Shown here piece by piece: positions 38,476 to 46,832 of a stretch of DNA of 64,000 bases. How positions within the stretch are numbered: position 1 is the stretch's first letter; the number at the start of each line of letters is the position of its first letter. The stretch lies in contig NZ_VLKE01000001.1 of assembly GCF_007830265.1 (NCBI RefSeq), positions 3,038,001 through 3,102,000 of the forward strand, in the 5' to 3' direction. Source of the stretch: Micromonospora olivasterospora. Its GTDB lineage: Bacteria > Actinomycetota > Actinomycetes > Mycobacteriales > Micromonosporaceae. The position numbers and the translations under genes were made by a program. The notes under the pieces are model-generated. The model was not told where the DNA came from. It was given only the letters and a program-made list of their open reading frames with translations, and did no database searches.

Positions 38476-38525
38476 TTCGGCCGAGCGCACCGTCGGACGC
38501 GCCGGGTGCGGGGGAGGGGGCCGTC

Positions 38526-39041
38526 ATCAGCGACCACGACGCCCAACTGCTGCGCGCGCTGCACTCCGAGCACGCCGACGCGCTGTTCGCGCACGCCCTG
38601 CGGCTGGTCGACGGCGACCGGTCCCGGGCCGAGGACCTGGTGCAGGAGACGCTGCTGCGGGCCTGGCGGCACCCGGAGGCACTGGATCCGGCGCGGGGCT
38701 CGGTGCGGGCCTGGCTCTTCACCACCGCCCGGAACCTGGCCATCGACGCCTGGCGCCGCCGCTCCACCCGGGTCGGCGAGGTCTACACCGACGAACTGCC
38801 GGAGCCCTCGGAGTCGGTCGACGAGGCGGAGCGGGCGGTGGAGGCGTGGACCGTCGCGGAGGCGCTCAACCGGCTCAGCCCGAGCCACCGGGAGGTGCTG
38901 ATCGAGTGCTTCTACCAGGGACGATCGGTCGCCGAGGCGGCGGCCCGGCTGGGCGTCCCGCCGGGCACGGTCAAGTCCCGCACCCACTACGCGCTGCGCT
39001 CACTACGGTTGGTGCTGGCCGAGATGGGGGTGACCGAATGA
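38526..39041 (+). CDS. ECF RNA polymerase sigma factor (SigL-like), apparent AUC start
   Basis: A 171-residue ECF sigma factor. Region 2 is LLRALHSEHADALFAHALRL to AEDLVQETLLRAWRHPEAL, region 4 is LNRLSPSHREVLIECFYQGRSVAEAAARLGVPPGTVKSR. In frame there is no ATG, GTG or TTG between a TGA at 38448 and the GTG at 38640, which would delete most of region 2. GGGGAGGGGG ends five bases before an ATC codon at 38526, giving the N terminus ISDHDAQLLRAL as in relatives. I take the AUC as the start. It overlaps the anti-sigma gene by 4 bases. The target regulon is unknown; SigL-type factors control envelope or secreted-protein genes. Confidence 0.8.
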   Translation: MSDHDAQLLRALHSEHADALFAHALRLVDGDRSRAEDLVQETLLRAWRHPEALDPARGSVRAWLFTTARNLAIDAWRRRSTRVGEVYTDELPEPSESVDEAERAVEAWTVAEALNRLSPSHREVLIECFYQGRSVAEAAARLGVPPGTVKSRTHYALRSLRLVLAEMGVTE

Positions 39042-39739
39042 GCCGCTGCGAGTTCGCGTACGACGACGGCGCGTACGTGCTCGGGGCGCTCTCCCCCGCC
39101 GAACGCGCCGCGTACGAGCGGCACCTGTCCGGCTGCGCCTCCTGCCGCGAGTCGGTCGCCGAGATCGCCGTACTGCCCGGGCTGCTCGGCCGGCGCGACC
39201 CCGCGGGCCTGGAGCAGTTCCTGCCGTCGCCGCAGGAGGAGTCCCGGGTGCCCGCGCTGCTCGCCGCCGCCGGGGACCGCCGCCGCCGCGAGCGGTGGGC
39301 GACCCGCCGTCGGCACGCCCTGACGGTGCTCGTCGCGGCCGCCGTGGCGCTGTTCGCCGGGTTCGGTGCGGCCGGCACGGTCCGGCCCGCCCCCGAGGCC
39401 ACCGGGACGCCCGCCCCGCAGGTGCCCATGGCCGCCATGCGCCCGGTCGCCGGCACGGTGCCGGTGCACGCCGAGGTGGGGCTGACCGGCACCGCGTGGG
39501 GCACCGAGGTCACCATGCGCTGCGGGTACGACTGGCGGCCCGGCCACCGGGAGGCGTACACGTTCCGGCTGGTGGCGCACGGCCCGGACGGCGCCACGGA
39601 GCAGATCGGCTCGTGGCTGGCCGCCCCCGGCGACGACGTCCGGCTCACCGGCGCCACCCGCTTCACGGGCTCGCAGCTGGTCCGGCTGGAGCTCCTCCGC
39701 GCCGACGGCACCCCGGTCCTCATCTACGACGCCCGCTGA
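39038..39739 (+). CDS. Zinc-binding anti-sigma factor (RslA-like)
   Basis: A 233-residue membrane anti-sigma factor. The N-terminal zinc motif is H-x3-C-x2-C (HLSGCASC) with an upstream His/Cys region in MSRCEFAYDDGAYVLGALSPAERAAYERH. One transmembrane helix (ALTVLVAAAVALFAGFGAAG) lies near residue 95, and an extracytoplasmic sensor domain of about 115 residues follows, with one Cys. It should hold the sigma factor at the membrane until released. ATG 39038 overlaps the sigma stop. Insertion sequences begin within a few bases of its stop; the coding end LIYDAR appears intact. Confidence 0.88.
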   Translation: MSRCEFAYDDGAYVLGALSPAERAAYERHLSGCASCRESVAEIAVLPGLLGRRDPAGLEQFLPSPQEESRVPALLAAAGDRRRRERWATRRRHALTVLVAAAVALFAGFGAAGTVRPAPEATGTPAPQVPMAAMRPVAGTVPVHAEVGLTGTAWGTEVTMRCGYDWRPGHREAYTFRLVAHGPDGATEQIGSWLAAPGDDVRLTGATRFTGSQLVRLELLRADGTPVLIYDAR

Positions 39740-39743
39740 TTCC

Positions 39744-41201
39744 CTATCGAGGATCGGTTGTCAAGAGGGCGGGTTGCTTGACGGTCCGTGACGGTGTCGC
39801 GGAGGATTCGGGTGGGGAAGGTCGCCTCGTTCGTACGCTTCGAGCGTCTTTTTGATCATGTCCCGTGAGGGCTTGGTGAGGGGCCTTCCCCGCCCTGCGC
39901 TTGGTGCTGCGCCGCCTGCGGCGGATCTCCTCGGTCACGGTCCACTGCTGCGCGATGATCTGTTTCGCCTGCTGTGGGGTGACCGGCGTGCCGTCGACGT
40001 CGCAGATGACATACGGCATGCGGCGGCGCATCACGGTCCAGAGCCGTTCGGCGAGCCGGGCCGCGACCACACAGCTGGCTTTGAGGTGTTCGGCACCGCG
40101 TTCGACCATCTGCTGGTGGTAGATGCGCGCGAGCTGCGGGTCCTGCTTGCGAGCCCAGTCCGCGGCCCGGATCAGAGTGGCCCGGGCCAGCCGGGAGCCG
40201 GCCTTGGACATCGGCTGGCCCTTGCGGTCGGTGTCACCGGTCTCTGACGCGCGCGGCGCCAGCCCGAGGTATGACTTGAAGTGCGCCGCGGTGGGGAACC
40301 GGGCGGCGTCACCGATGACCGCGGTCATCGCCGGTCCGCCGACCTCGGCCAGGCCGGGCAGGCTACGGGCCAGCTGCATCGGGTCGACCCACCGGTAACA
40401 GGTCTCCCGTTCGGCCGCGTGCGCGGCCAGCTCGGTGGTGATGGCGCGTAGTAGCCGCACCTCGGTGGCGATCTCGGCGGCCAGGTCGGTGAACGCGACC
40501 GCCGGGTGATCACCGTAGAGGTCGACCGCCGCTTGGGCGGCGACCAGCCACTGCTCGGCGCGCGCCGCGCCCTGGTGGTTGTGGGACGCCTTGACGATCA
40601 GCGCGGTCAGCCGGGCCCGGCCCAGCCGCAGCAGGGCACGCGGGTCGGCGTAGCGTTCCAGCACCGCCAGGTCGGCCTTGCCCAGATCACCGGTCAGCGG
40701 GGTGCACGGCATCACCTGCCGGACCAGGTCCTTGATCCGCACCTTGTGCTCAGACGCGGCCATGGTCAGCCGGTCACACGCGCGCACCCGCCGGTCCAAC
40801 GCCGCCGCTGCCGCATCCGGCAGTTCGAGGGGCCGTAGCCCGTCCGGGTCGATCAACGGCAAGCGGGCCAGGGTGTCCGCGTCAATGCCGTTGGACTTCG
40901 CATGCCGCGACAGGAACCGGCGCAGATCCGCCGCCTTCGCACTCGACACCCGGAACACCAGGTGCCCCCGAGCGGTGAAGAACACCGCGATCGGCAGCCA
41001 CGCCGGCCCGGTCGGCTCGATCACCACCTCCAACCGCGTGCCCGGCGCCGCCCCGGCCAACGCCGCGGACTCGATCATCGACAAGCTGTCCACCGTCGGC
41101 TCGCACCGCCGCCGGCACACCTCCCGTCCGGCCTCGTCACGCACCCGTACCGTGTGCGCCGACGCGATCCCCAAATCGATACCGACCAACCTGCGCTGCA
41201 T
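39744..41201 (-). CDS. IS110-family DEDD transposase, element 1
   Basis: A 485-residue recombinase. The N-terminal RuvC-like DEDD domain has GIDLGIASAH, VVIEPTGPAW and NGIDADTLARL. The C-terminal Transposase_20 domain has LPGLAEVGGPAMTAVIGDAARFPTAAHFKSYLGLAPR and a catalytic-serine region around RKGQPMSKAGSRLARATLI. IS110 recombinases are guided by an element-encoded bridge RNA. The C-terminal 60 residues are basic and probably loosely folded. The gene looks intact and may be active. Confidence 0.9.
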   Translation of the reverse strand: MQRRLVGIDLGIASAHTVRVRDEAGREVCRRRCEPTVDSLSMIESAALAGAAPGTRLEVVIEPTGPAWLPIAVFFTARGHLVFRVSSAKAADLRRFLSRHAKSNGIDADTLARLPLIDPDGLRPLELPDAAAAALDRRVRACDRLTMAASEHKVRIKDLVRQVMPCTPLTGDLGKADLAVLERYADPRALLRLGRARLTALIVKASHNHQGAARAEQWLVAAQAAVDLYGDHPAVAFTDLAAEIATEVRLLRAITTELAAHAAERETCYRWVDPMQLARSLPGLAEVGGPAMTAVIGDAARFPTAAHFKSYLGLAPRASETGDTDRKGQPMSKAGSRLARATLIRAADWARKQDPQLARIYHQQMVERGAEHLKASCVVAARLAERLWTVMRRRMPYVICDVDGTPVTPQQAKQIIAQQWTVTEEIRRRRRSTKRRAGKAPHQALTGHDQKDARSVRTRRPSPPESSATPSRTVKQPALLTTDPR

Positions 41202-41630
41202 CTACCGCCTCCCCGGACACGTACACCAGCTACCACTCCGGCGATCCGCGCAGGTCAACACCGCACGACAGCCACGGTCCCAAGGAGGCAGAGCAGTCCG
41301 ACGACGGCTCCCACTCATGTGCTGCAACCGGACCCGGCCTCGCAGGGCCGGCCCACTTCCCTCATCCGGGACATCCGTGGCCAGACCAGCGGTAGCAATC
41401 AGCGGTACGAGGCTCTCCCTCAGACCCCAACTCGTCGCCACCCACCGGACCAACCGGGATGCTCATCCAATCCCAGGACCACCGGGCTGATCAAGCACCG
41501 GAGTTCCTTACATGACCCGCCCCTCGTTTCGCGCGATCTGACCGGTAAATGACCTGTACCACGACGGGTTTTGGGCGCGGTGGGCTGGCCCGGTGTTGAT
41601 GGCCAGCCCGGGCGGGGTGGGGGTGTGGGG
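41202..41630 (-). other. Non-coding region 5' of IS110 transposase 1 and junction to element 2
   Basis: These 429 bp contain no supported gene. The part just upstream of transposase 1 (41202 to about 41560) is where IS110 elements normally encode the bridge RNA; it shows small stems such as CCGGCC-TCGCAG-GGCCGG (41334-41351). The last part holds the hairpin at 41582-41609 after transposase 2. The junction of the two elements lies somewhere in between. Confidence 0.45.
41582..41609 (-). terminator. Hairpin 3' of IS110 transposase 2
   Basis: GGGCTGGCC and GGCCAGCCC form a perfect 9-bp stem with a 10-nt loop, 21 bp beyond the stop of transposase 2. It may terminate the transposase message or be part of the element end. 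Confidence 0.5.
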
Positions 41631-42953
41631 TCAGGTTGTCGGTTGCAGGGTGACGGTGTGGCCGAGGGCTTCGAGTTGCCGGACCAGGCTGTTGATCTTC
41701 CGGGTGGTGTTGATACGGCGTTCGTGGAAGTCGGCGCCGAGATCGTGGTAACGGGCGGTTGGGTCGTTGAGCAGGTGCCAGATGATCACGAGGATGGAGC
41801 GGGCGACGGCGACCTTGGCCTTGCCTTTGCCTCGACGTGTGACCAGACGCCGGTAGCGTTCGGACAGGAACGTTCCCTTGCCGCGGGCGACGGTGGCTGC
41901 GGCCATACCGAGGGCGCCTTTGAGGTACGGATTGCCTTTGCCTGTCTTGCCCGCGGTGAGGCTGGTACCGGACTGGATGGTGCGCGGACACAGCTTCGCC
42001 CAGGACACCAGGTGCGCCGCGGTGGGGAACCGTGTCATGTCCAGACCGATCTCGGCGATGATCAGTTGCGCGGACTCGGTGCTGATGCCCGGGATCTCGG
42101 CCAGGCGCCGCCGGGCGTCTGGCGCCGGGGTGTCGCCGTCGCCGCCGCCCGGCTGGGAGGGTGGGTCGATGTCGTCGAGTATCTGCCCGATCCGTGTGGT
42201 GAGTTTCGCGATCTCGGTGTCGAGGCGGTCGATCTGGTCGAGCAGGATCCGGGCCAACTCGCCGTGATGGTCGTCGAAGCGGCCGGTGAGTGCCTCGATG
42301 AGGGCGTTGCGTTTGCGGCGCAGCGCTCCGTGGGCCAGCGAGGCGAGGGTCGCCGGATCACGTTGACCGGCGATCAACGCCTCAACCATGTCCCGCGTCG
42401 ACACCGTCCGCAGGGTGGAGGCCACCGACGACACCTTGATCAGGGCGTCTTCAAGCAGTTTCTCCAACCTCGACCAGTAGCGGGTCCGGTCCCGGACCAG
42501 ATCCACCCGCATCCGGGTGTAGTCACGCAACACCCGCACCGGAGCCGCAGGCACGAACGAGGGCCGCAACAGGCCCTTCTCGGTGAGCTTGGCCAACCAC
42601 ACCGCGTCCAGCTTGTCGGTCTTCGGCCGCCCGGGCACGTTCTTGACGTCACGGGCGTTGACCAACTGCACGTCCAACCCGGCTGCCTCGAACAGGTAGA
42701 ACCAGATCCGCCAGTAGTCCGACGTGCTTTCCACGGTGACCTTCTCCACCCCCGCCGCCACCAGATCGGCGGCAAGGTCACTGACCGCGTTCGTGGTCGC
42801 CGTCACCTGCCACACCCGGCTCACCCGCCGCCCACCCGCGGCGGGTAGCCGGGTACACACCATCCCCGACTCCTTGGCCACATCGACCGCACACACCCGC
42901 TCCCAGACCTTCTCGCTGTCAGCGTCCGGGATCTCTTCGGGTAACCCGCGCAT
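41631..42953 (-). CDS. IS110-family DEDD transposase, element 2
   Basis: A 440-residue recombinase. The DEDD domain has CAVDVAKESGMVC, VTVESTSDYWRIW and KTDKLDAVWLAKLTEKGLL. A long coiled region follows (LARILLDQIDRLDTEIAKLTTRI), then the Transposase_20 domain with IPGISTESAQLIIAEIGLDMTRFPTAAHLVSWAKLCP and SLTAGKTGKGNPYLKGAL. The frame is complete. It differs from the first transposase in length and linker, so it represents a different IS110 subgroup. Confidence 0.9.
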   Translation of the reverse strand: MRGLPEEIPDADSEKVWERVCAVDVAKESGMVCTRLPAAGGRRVSRVWQVTATTNAVSDLAADLVAAGVEKVTVESTSDYWRIWFYLFEAAGLDVQLVNARDVKNVPGRPKTDKLDAVWLAKLTEKGLLRPSFVPAAPVRVLRDYTRMRVDLVRDRTRYWSRLEKLLEDALIKVSSVASTLRTVSTRDMVEALIAGQRDPATLASLAHGALRRKRNALIEALTGRFDDHHGELARILLDQIDRLDTEIAKLTTRIGQILDDIDPPSQPGGGDGDTPAPDARRRLAEIPGISTESAQLIIAEIGLDMTRFPTAAHLVSWAKLCPRTIQSGTSLTAGKTGKGNPYLKGALGMAAATVARGKGTFLSERYRRLVTRRGKGKAKVAVARSILVIIWHLLNDPTARYHDLGADFHERRINTTRKINSLVRQLEALGHTVTLQPTT

Positions 42954-43213
42954 CCGCCCGCGTCCCTCCTCACCGTGATCGACCAGTGGGTAGGTCGCCC
43001 GGGGGCCTCGGTCGGGAACCGAAAATCTGACCGGCGTGCTCGAAGCAACAGTGCGTGACCCACAAGAGTCCGGGCCCCGGCGCCAGACTTGCAGACGGCC
43101 TCAACTAGACCAAGATCGATCGGCGTCGGCGGGCGACCTGTCCACCATTTTCACGCCTGCGAGGCGTCCCGAAAAGACCGGGTGACTTGGAGTTTCGGCC
43201 CCGGCATTCCGGA
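42954..43213 (-). other. Non-coding region 5' of IS110 transposase 2
   Basis: These 260 bp between transposase 2 and rarD hold the candidate bridge-RNA region of element 2, the unresolved element end, and the rarD terminator arm. No open frame is supported. Confidence 0.4.
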
Positions 43214-43239
43214 CTAACGCCCCGTATGGGGGGCCGAAA
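43193..43239 (-). terminator. Inverted repeat at the rarD 3' end
   Basis: TTTCGGCCCC (43193-43202) and GGGGCCGAAA (43230-43239) are perfect 10-bp complements flanking the rarD stop. The 27-nt loop contains a second GC-rich pairing. A terminator for rarD is likely. Confidence 0.45.
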
Positions 43240-44152
43240 GTGCAAGATCGCGGTCGGCGGGGGTGGGGTGGCGGCGGGCGCGGCGGGCGTGGTGCAGGGC
43301 ATCGGCCGTGAAGACCAGCAGGGCCGCCCAGACCAGCGCGAAGCCGGCGAGGCGGGCCGGCGGCATCGGCTCGTGGAAGACCAGCACGCCGCAGCCGAGC
43401 TGGAGGATCGGCGCCACGTACTGGAGCATCCCCAGTGCGGTCAGCGACAGCCGGTTGGCCGCCCCGGCGAACAGCAACAGCGGGATCGCGGTCGCCGCGC
43501 CGGCCAGCACCAGCAGCGCGGTGTGCCCGGCGGAGACGTTGCCGAAGGCGGGATCGCCGGCGGCGGCGAGCCAACCGAGGTATCCCAGAGCGGGCAGCGC
43601 CAGCACCGCCGACTCCACGAACAGTCCCTCCGCGGCCGGCAGCGCCAGCCGCTTCTTGACCAGCCCGTACGCCGCGAAGGTGACCGCCAGGGTGAGCGCC
43701 AGCCAGGGAAGTCTGCCGTAGTCGACCGTGAGCACGGCCACCGCCGCCCCGCCGATGCCCAGCGCCAGCCACTGCGCCGGACGCAGCCGCTCGCGCAGCA
43801 CCCCCACCCCGAGCAGCACCGACACCAGCGGATTGATGAAGTAGCCGAGAGCCGTCTCCACCACCCGGTCGGAGTTGACCCCGTAGATGTACGCGCCCCA
43901 GTTGAGCGCGATCAACGCGGCGGCGGCGACAATCCCGAGCAGCGCCCCGGGGCGGCGCGCCAGCCCCCGCAGGAAGCCGACGTTGCGCATCGCGGCGAGC
44001 AGCAGCGCGACGAGTACCACCGACCAGACGATCCGGTGCGCCAGGATCTCCAGCGGGCCGGCCGGCCGCAGCAGCTTGAAGTACAGCGGGAAGAAGCCCC
44101 AGATCAGGTACGCGCCGAGGCCGTAGAGGTATCCGAGACGGAGCGGGGTCAC
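43214..44152 (-). CDS. rarD: RarD-type EamA/DMT permease
   Basis: A 312-residue drug/metabolite transporter with ten hydrophobic segments in two EamA halves. RarD marks include YLIWGFFPLYFKLLRPAGPLEILAHRIVWSVVLV, LNWGAYIYGVNSDRVVETALGYFINPLVSVLLG and LQYVAPILQLGCGVLVFHEPM. RarD proteins were named for chloramphenicol-sensitivity effects; substrates are unproven. GTG 44152 overlaps the GNAT stop by 4 bases, so the two genes form an operon whose promoter region was hit by an ISAzo13-like element. Confidence 0.87.
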   Translation of the reverse strand: MTPLRLGYLYGLGAYLIWGFFPLYFKLLRPAGPLEILAHRIVWSVVLVALLLAAMRNVGFLRGLARRPGALLGIVAAAALIALNWGAYIYGVNSDRVVETALGYFINPLVSVLLGVGVLRERLRPAQWLALGIGGAAVAVLTVDYGRLPWLALTLAVTFAAYGLVKKRLALPAAEGLFVESAVLALPALGYLGWLAAAGDPAFGNVSAGHTALLVLAGAATAIPLLLFAGAANRLSLTALGMLQYVAPILQLGCGVLVFHEPMPPARLAGFALVWAALLVFTADALHHARRARRHPTPADRDLALSAPHTGR

Positions 44153-44637
44153 GCCTCCACCGTAAGGGGCTCTGAGTCGCTCGACTCCTTTCCGGTGAGC
44201 GGGGTCACCCGAGCGTCGTACTGCATCCAGCGGTTCGGCTCGACGTTGGTGAAGCCGACATTCGCGTACACGCCGTGCGCGTCGTCGGTGGCCAGCACGA
44301 TCCGCCGTACGCCCAGCTCGGCCAGCAGGTCCCGGACGGCACCGGCCAGCCAGGTGCCGAGCCTGTGGCCCCGGACGGACCGGTCGACGTAGACGTCGCA
44401 GAGCCAGGCGAAGGTGGCGCCGTCGGTGACGACCCTGGCCACGGCCACCTGACCGCCGTCGCCGGGTCGGTACACGCCGAACCCCAGCGAGCCGCCGAAC
44501 GACCGCTCGACGGTCGCCCGGTCCCGCCCCAGCGCCCAGTACGCGTCGGTGGAGAGCCAGTGGTGCACGAGGTCGAGGTCGAGCCGGGCCGGGTCGGTGC
44601 TGAGCTGGTAGCCGTCATCGCGGGTCAGGGTGAACAC
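44149..44637 (-). CDS. GNAT-family N-acetyltransferase
   Basis: A 162-residue acetyltransferase. The acetyl-CoA loop is VYVDRSVRGHRLGTWLAGAVRDLL, following VARVVTDGATFAWLCDVYV. The substrate is unknown. The GTG start at 44637 lies six bases after TAGCGT on the minus strand, a leaderless promoter, and the insertion element begins just upstream of that -10 box. Expression may now depend on sequence within the element end. Confidence 0.83.
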   Translation of the reverse strand: MFTLTRDDGYQLSTDPARLDLDLVHHWLSTDAYWALGRDRATVERSFGGSLGFGVYRPGDGGQVAVARVVTDGATFAWLCDVYVDRSVRGHRLGTWLAGAVRDLLAELGVRRIVLATDDAHGVYANVGFTNVEPNRWMQYDARVTPLTGKESSDSEPLTVEA

Positions 44638-44642
44638 GCCCC

Positions 44643-44654
44643 GACGCTAGTCCC
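44643..44654. repeat. 12-bp flanking duplication of the ISAzo13-like element, left copy
   Basis: GACGCTAGTCCC here and GACGCTAGTCCT at 46437-46448 flank the element directly, with 11 of 12 identical bases. The minus-strand complement contains the TAGCGT -10 box of the GNAT gene. Confidence 0.65.
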
Positions 44655-46436
44655 AACGCCGTTCAGTTAGGGGCTGCAGATCATCAACACGCGGCTTTGG
44701 GCTCTGGCGGGGTGGTGATGCCTTCTGTGGTGGCGAGGGTGTAGAGGTCGTTTAGGGTGGCGAGTCGCTGTGGGCCGGGTTGGATGCTGTGTCCCGCCTG
44801 TTGCAGGAGTTGCCGGGTCTCGCGTATCCGCCTGTTGATTGTTTCGGGTCGGACGCTGAACAGGGCGGCGACGGCGACCTGGGACAGGGCGAGTCGGTGG
44901 TGCAGGATGGCGGCGATGAGCCGGTCGGCGAGGGTGAGGACGGGGCGGCGGCCGGTGCCGGGCGCGGTCAGTCGGGGACGGTGACCGCGTCGCTTGTTCA
45001 GGCGTGTTTCCCGCTGCTGGTCGTGCAGTGTCATCAGGGTGGTGATCAGTGCGTCCCACTCGTCGGGGGGTAGTCCGGTCAGGGCCGGATGCGCTAGCCA
45101 GGCCAGGTCGGGGCTGGGCTGGTCGAACGGGTCGGGGGCGTTGTTGACCTGTTCGTATTCCTCGGGGTGCAGGGTGTAGTTCCACTCACCGTGCCAGTCG
45201 TGGCGGCTCAGCGGTAGCGCGTCGTGTTGTCGGTCGCTGAGGCGTACGCCGGTGTCGTAGGTGTTGGTGTCGAGGGCGGCGTGTACGCGTAGGCCGGTGC
45301 GGGTCGTGGTGGCGGCGATGCTCTGCACGATCACGTCATGGCTGGTCAGCGGCCGGCCCCGCCAGTTCATGGTGATGTGGGAGAACAGCCGGTGTTCGAC
45401 CTTGTTCCACTTTGAGGTGCCGGGTGGGAAGTGGCACACGGTGATGTCCAGCCCTGTCTGCACGGCGAGGGCGGCCAGTTCCGCTTTCCAGGCGCGGGTG
45501 CGGTAGCCGTTGGAGCCACCCGCGTCCGCGGTGATCAGCAGCCGCCTGGCGTGCGGATAGTCGCTGGAGCCGATGCTGTTCCACCAACGGCGGATCGACT
45601 CCACGGCGAACGCGGCGGTGTCGTGGTCGGTGCCGACGTTGACCCAGCCGGTGTTGGCGGCCAGGTCGTAGATGCCGTAAGGCACCGCCTTGCCCAGCTC
45701 GCTGTCGGGGAAGTCGTGAGTGCGGGTAGCGACCGGTTCACCGGCCGGCCGCCACTGGCGGCCGGCGTTGGCGAACGGGCCGACCAGTTCCTTCTTCTTG
45801 GTGTCCACGCTGACGACCGGGTCACCGGTGTCCTGATGGTCTCTGACCTGGTCGTTGATGTAGCGGAACTGCGCGTCGCGGTCCGGATGCTGCTTACCCT
45901 CGATGGTCTTGGCGTTGGCCTGCAGGCTGAACCCGTCGGACCGCAGCAGGTCGGCCACGGTGTCGGCGCCCACCGGGTGGCCCTGACGGGTCAACTCCGC
46001 GGCGAGGGTGCGGGTCGACTTGGTCGTCCACCGCAGAGGCGACATCGGATCGCCCCGCTCGTCCGGCTCGACCAGAGCCAGCAACGCCGGGCGCAACCGC
46101 GGATCCGTCTCGGACAGGCTTCTGCGGCCTCCGCCCAGGCGGCGTGCCCTACCCAAAGGGGGATCGCCCGCGTCCAAGTCGGACACGCCGCGAGAGACCG
46201 TGTTCTCGGCGACCCCGGCAGCCCGGGCCACCGCCCGGATCCCGCCGTGCCCCAACGCCCGCGCCTCAGCGCCCATCAGCAGGCGACGCTGCCGCTCATC
46301 CAGATGCGGAAAGATCGCTTCGAACTTCGCCGCCAGCATTTGTTCGGTTTCCACCGTCACGGCCATACCACATCCAACACGGCCCGGACAGGAAAACCTC
46401 TACTTATTTCTCGGCAGACCCTAACTGAACGGCGTT
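44655..46436 (-). mobile_element. ISAzo13-like insertion element
   Basis: A 1782-bp element with 23-bp terminal inverted repeats matching at 22 of 23 positions (AACGCCGTTCAGTTAGGGGC at 44655, complement ending at 46436). It contains one transposase gene and is flanked by a 12-bp imperfect direct repeat. Confidence 0.85.
44684..46366 (-). CDS. ISAzo13-family transposase
   Basis: A 560-residue DDE transposase. An N-terminal helix-turn-helix region (MGAEARALGHGGIRAVARAAGVAENTVSRG) is followed by the catalytic core with VVSVDTKKKELVG, LLITADAGGSNGYRTRAWK and CHFPPGTSKWNKVEHRLFSHI, giving the expected D, D and E. This core is the Rhodopirellula-transposase/ISAzo13 type. A further C-terminal part of about 150 residues carries a second helix-turn-helix (LALSQVAVAALFSVRPETINRRIRE). 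The frame is complete. Confidence 0.9.
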   Translation of the reverse strand: MAVTVETEQMLAAKFEAIFPHLDERQRRLLMGAEARALGHGGIRAVARAAGVAENTVSRGVSDLDAGDPPLGRARRLGGGRRSLSETDPRLRPALLALVEPDERGDPMSPLRWTTKSTRTLAAELTRQGHPVGADTVADLLRSDGFSLQANAKTIEGKQHPDRDAQFRYINDQVRDHQDTGDPVVSVDTKKKELVGPFANAGRQWRPAGEPVATRTHDFPDSELGKAVPYGIYDLAANTGWVNVGTDHDTAAFAVESIRRWWNSIGSSDYPHARRLLITADAGGSNGYRTRAWKAELAALAVQTGLDITVCHFPPGTSKWNKVEHRLFSHITMNWRGRPLTSHDVIVQSIAATTTRTGLRVHAALDTNTYDTGVRLSDRQHDALPLSRHDWHGEWNYTLHPEEYEQVNNAPDPFDQPSPDLAWLAHPALTGLPPDEWDALITTLMTLHDQQRETRLNKRRGHRPRLTAPGTGRRPVLTLADRLIAAILHHRLALSQVAVAALFSVRPETINRRIRETRQLLQQAGHSIQPGPQRLATLNDLYTLATTEGITTPPEPKAAC

Positions 46437-46832
46437 GACGCTAGTCCTGCCCGGCGACCCGCTCGCCAGCCAATTTTCGCTCCCTGGCCCGCCTCCGCGC
46501 CGGTCTGCCGCCGGTCCGCGCCCTGCGTGGCGCGCCGCGGCCGTCCTTGGCGCCGGGGCTGCGAAGGCATGGGGCCAGGGGCGGTCGGCACCGGGCCTGT
46601 GAAGGCGTCTGGCCCCGGGCCTCCGGCCCCGGGTGGTCGCCCCGGGTGGTCGGCACCGGGCGTCCGGCGCCGGCGGTCGGCCCCCGGCGGTCGCCCCCGG
46701 CGGTCGGCGCCGGGCGGTCGGCGCCGGCGTCCGGCCTCCGGCCGTCGGCGCCGAGTGGCCGCTGCCGTTGAGATCTTGGACAGTTACCGTCTCGCGCTGC
46801 CGGCAACTGTCCAAGATCTCCGTCCGGTGATA
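46437..46832. other. Repeat-rich intergenic region between the IS and the holin-like gene
   Basis: No gene is supported in these 396 bp. Contents: the right 12-bp flank of the insertion element (46437-46448); a degenerate tandem array with a unit of about 14 bp (GGTCGGCGCCGGGC type) over roughly 46620-46750; and a perfect 16-bp inverted repeat at 46770-46820. Frames through the array give only Pro/Gly/Arg-rich peptides. Confidence 0.55.
46770..46820. repeat. Perfect 16-bp inverted repeat (GAGATCTTGGACAGTT)
   Basis: GAGATCTTGGACAGTT (46770-46785) is exactly complemented by AACTGTCCAAGATCTC (46805-46820) with a 19-nt loop. The arms are less GC-rich than their surroundings. Probably a dispersed palindromic element that could also end transcription of the holin-like gene. 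Confidence 0.7.

Larger units (their letters stand above)
39740..43190 (-). mobile_element. Two adjacent IS110-family insertion elements (ends not resolved)
   Basis: Two different IS110-type recombinase genes in the same orientation, each with a non-coding stretch on its 5' side, fill the gap between the anti-sigma gene and rarD. IS110 elements lack terminal inverted repeats, so the exact ends cannot be placed by eye; 39740 and about 43190 are the outer limits set by neighbouring genes. The recombinases are not near-copies of each other, so these are two separate insertions. Confidence 0.75.

Noticed and set aside
46404-46814. Minus-strand Pro/Arg-rich frame upstream of the insertion element
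   Set aside because: Composed of a degenerate GC tandem array and one arm of an inverted repeat; it runs into the IS end.
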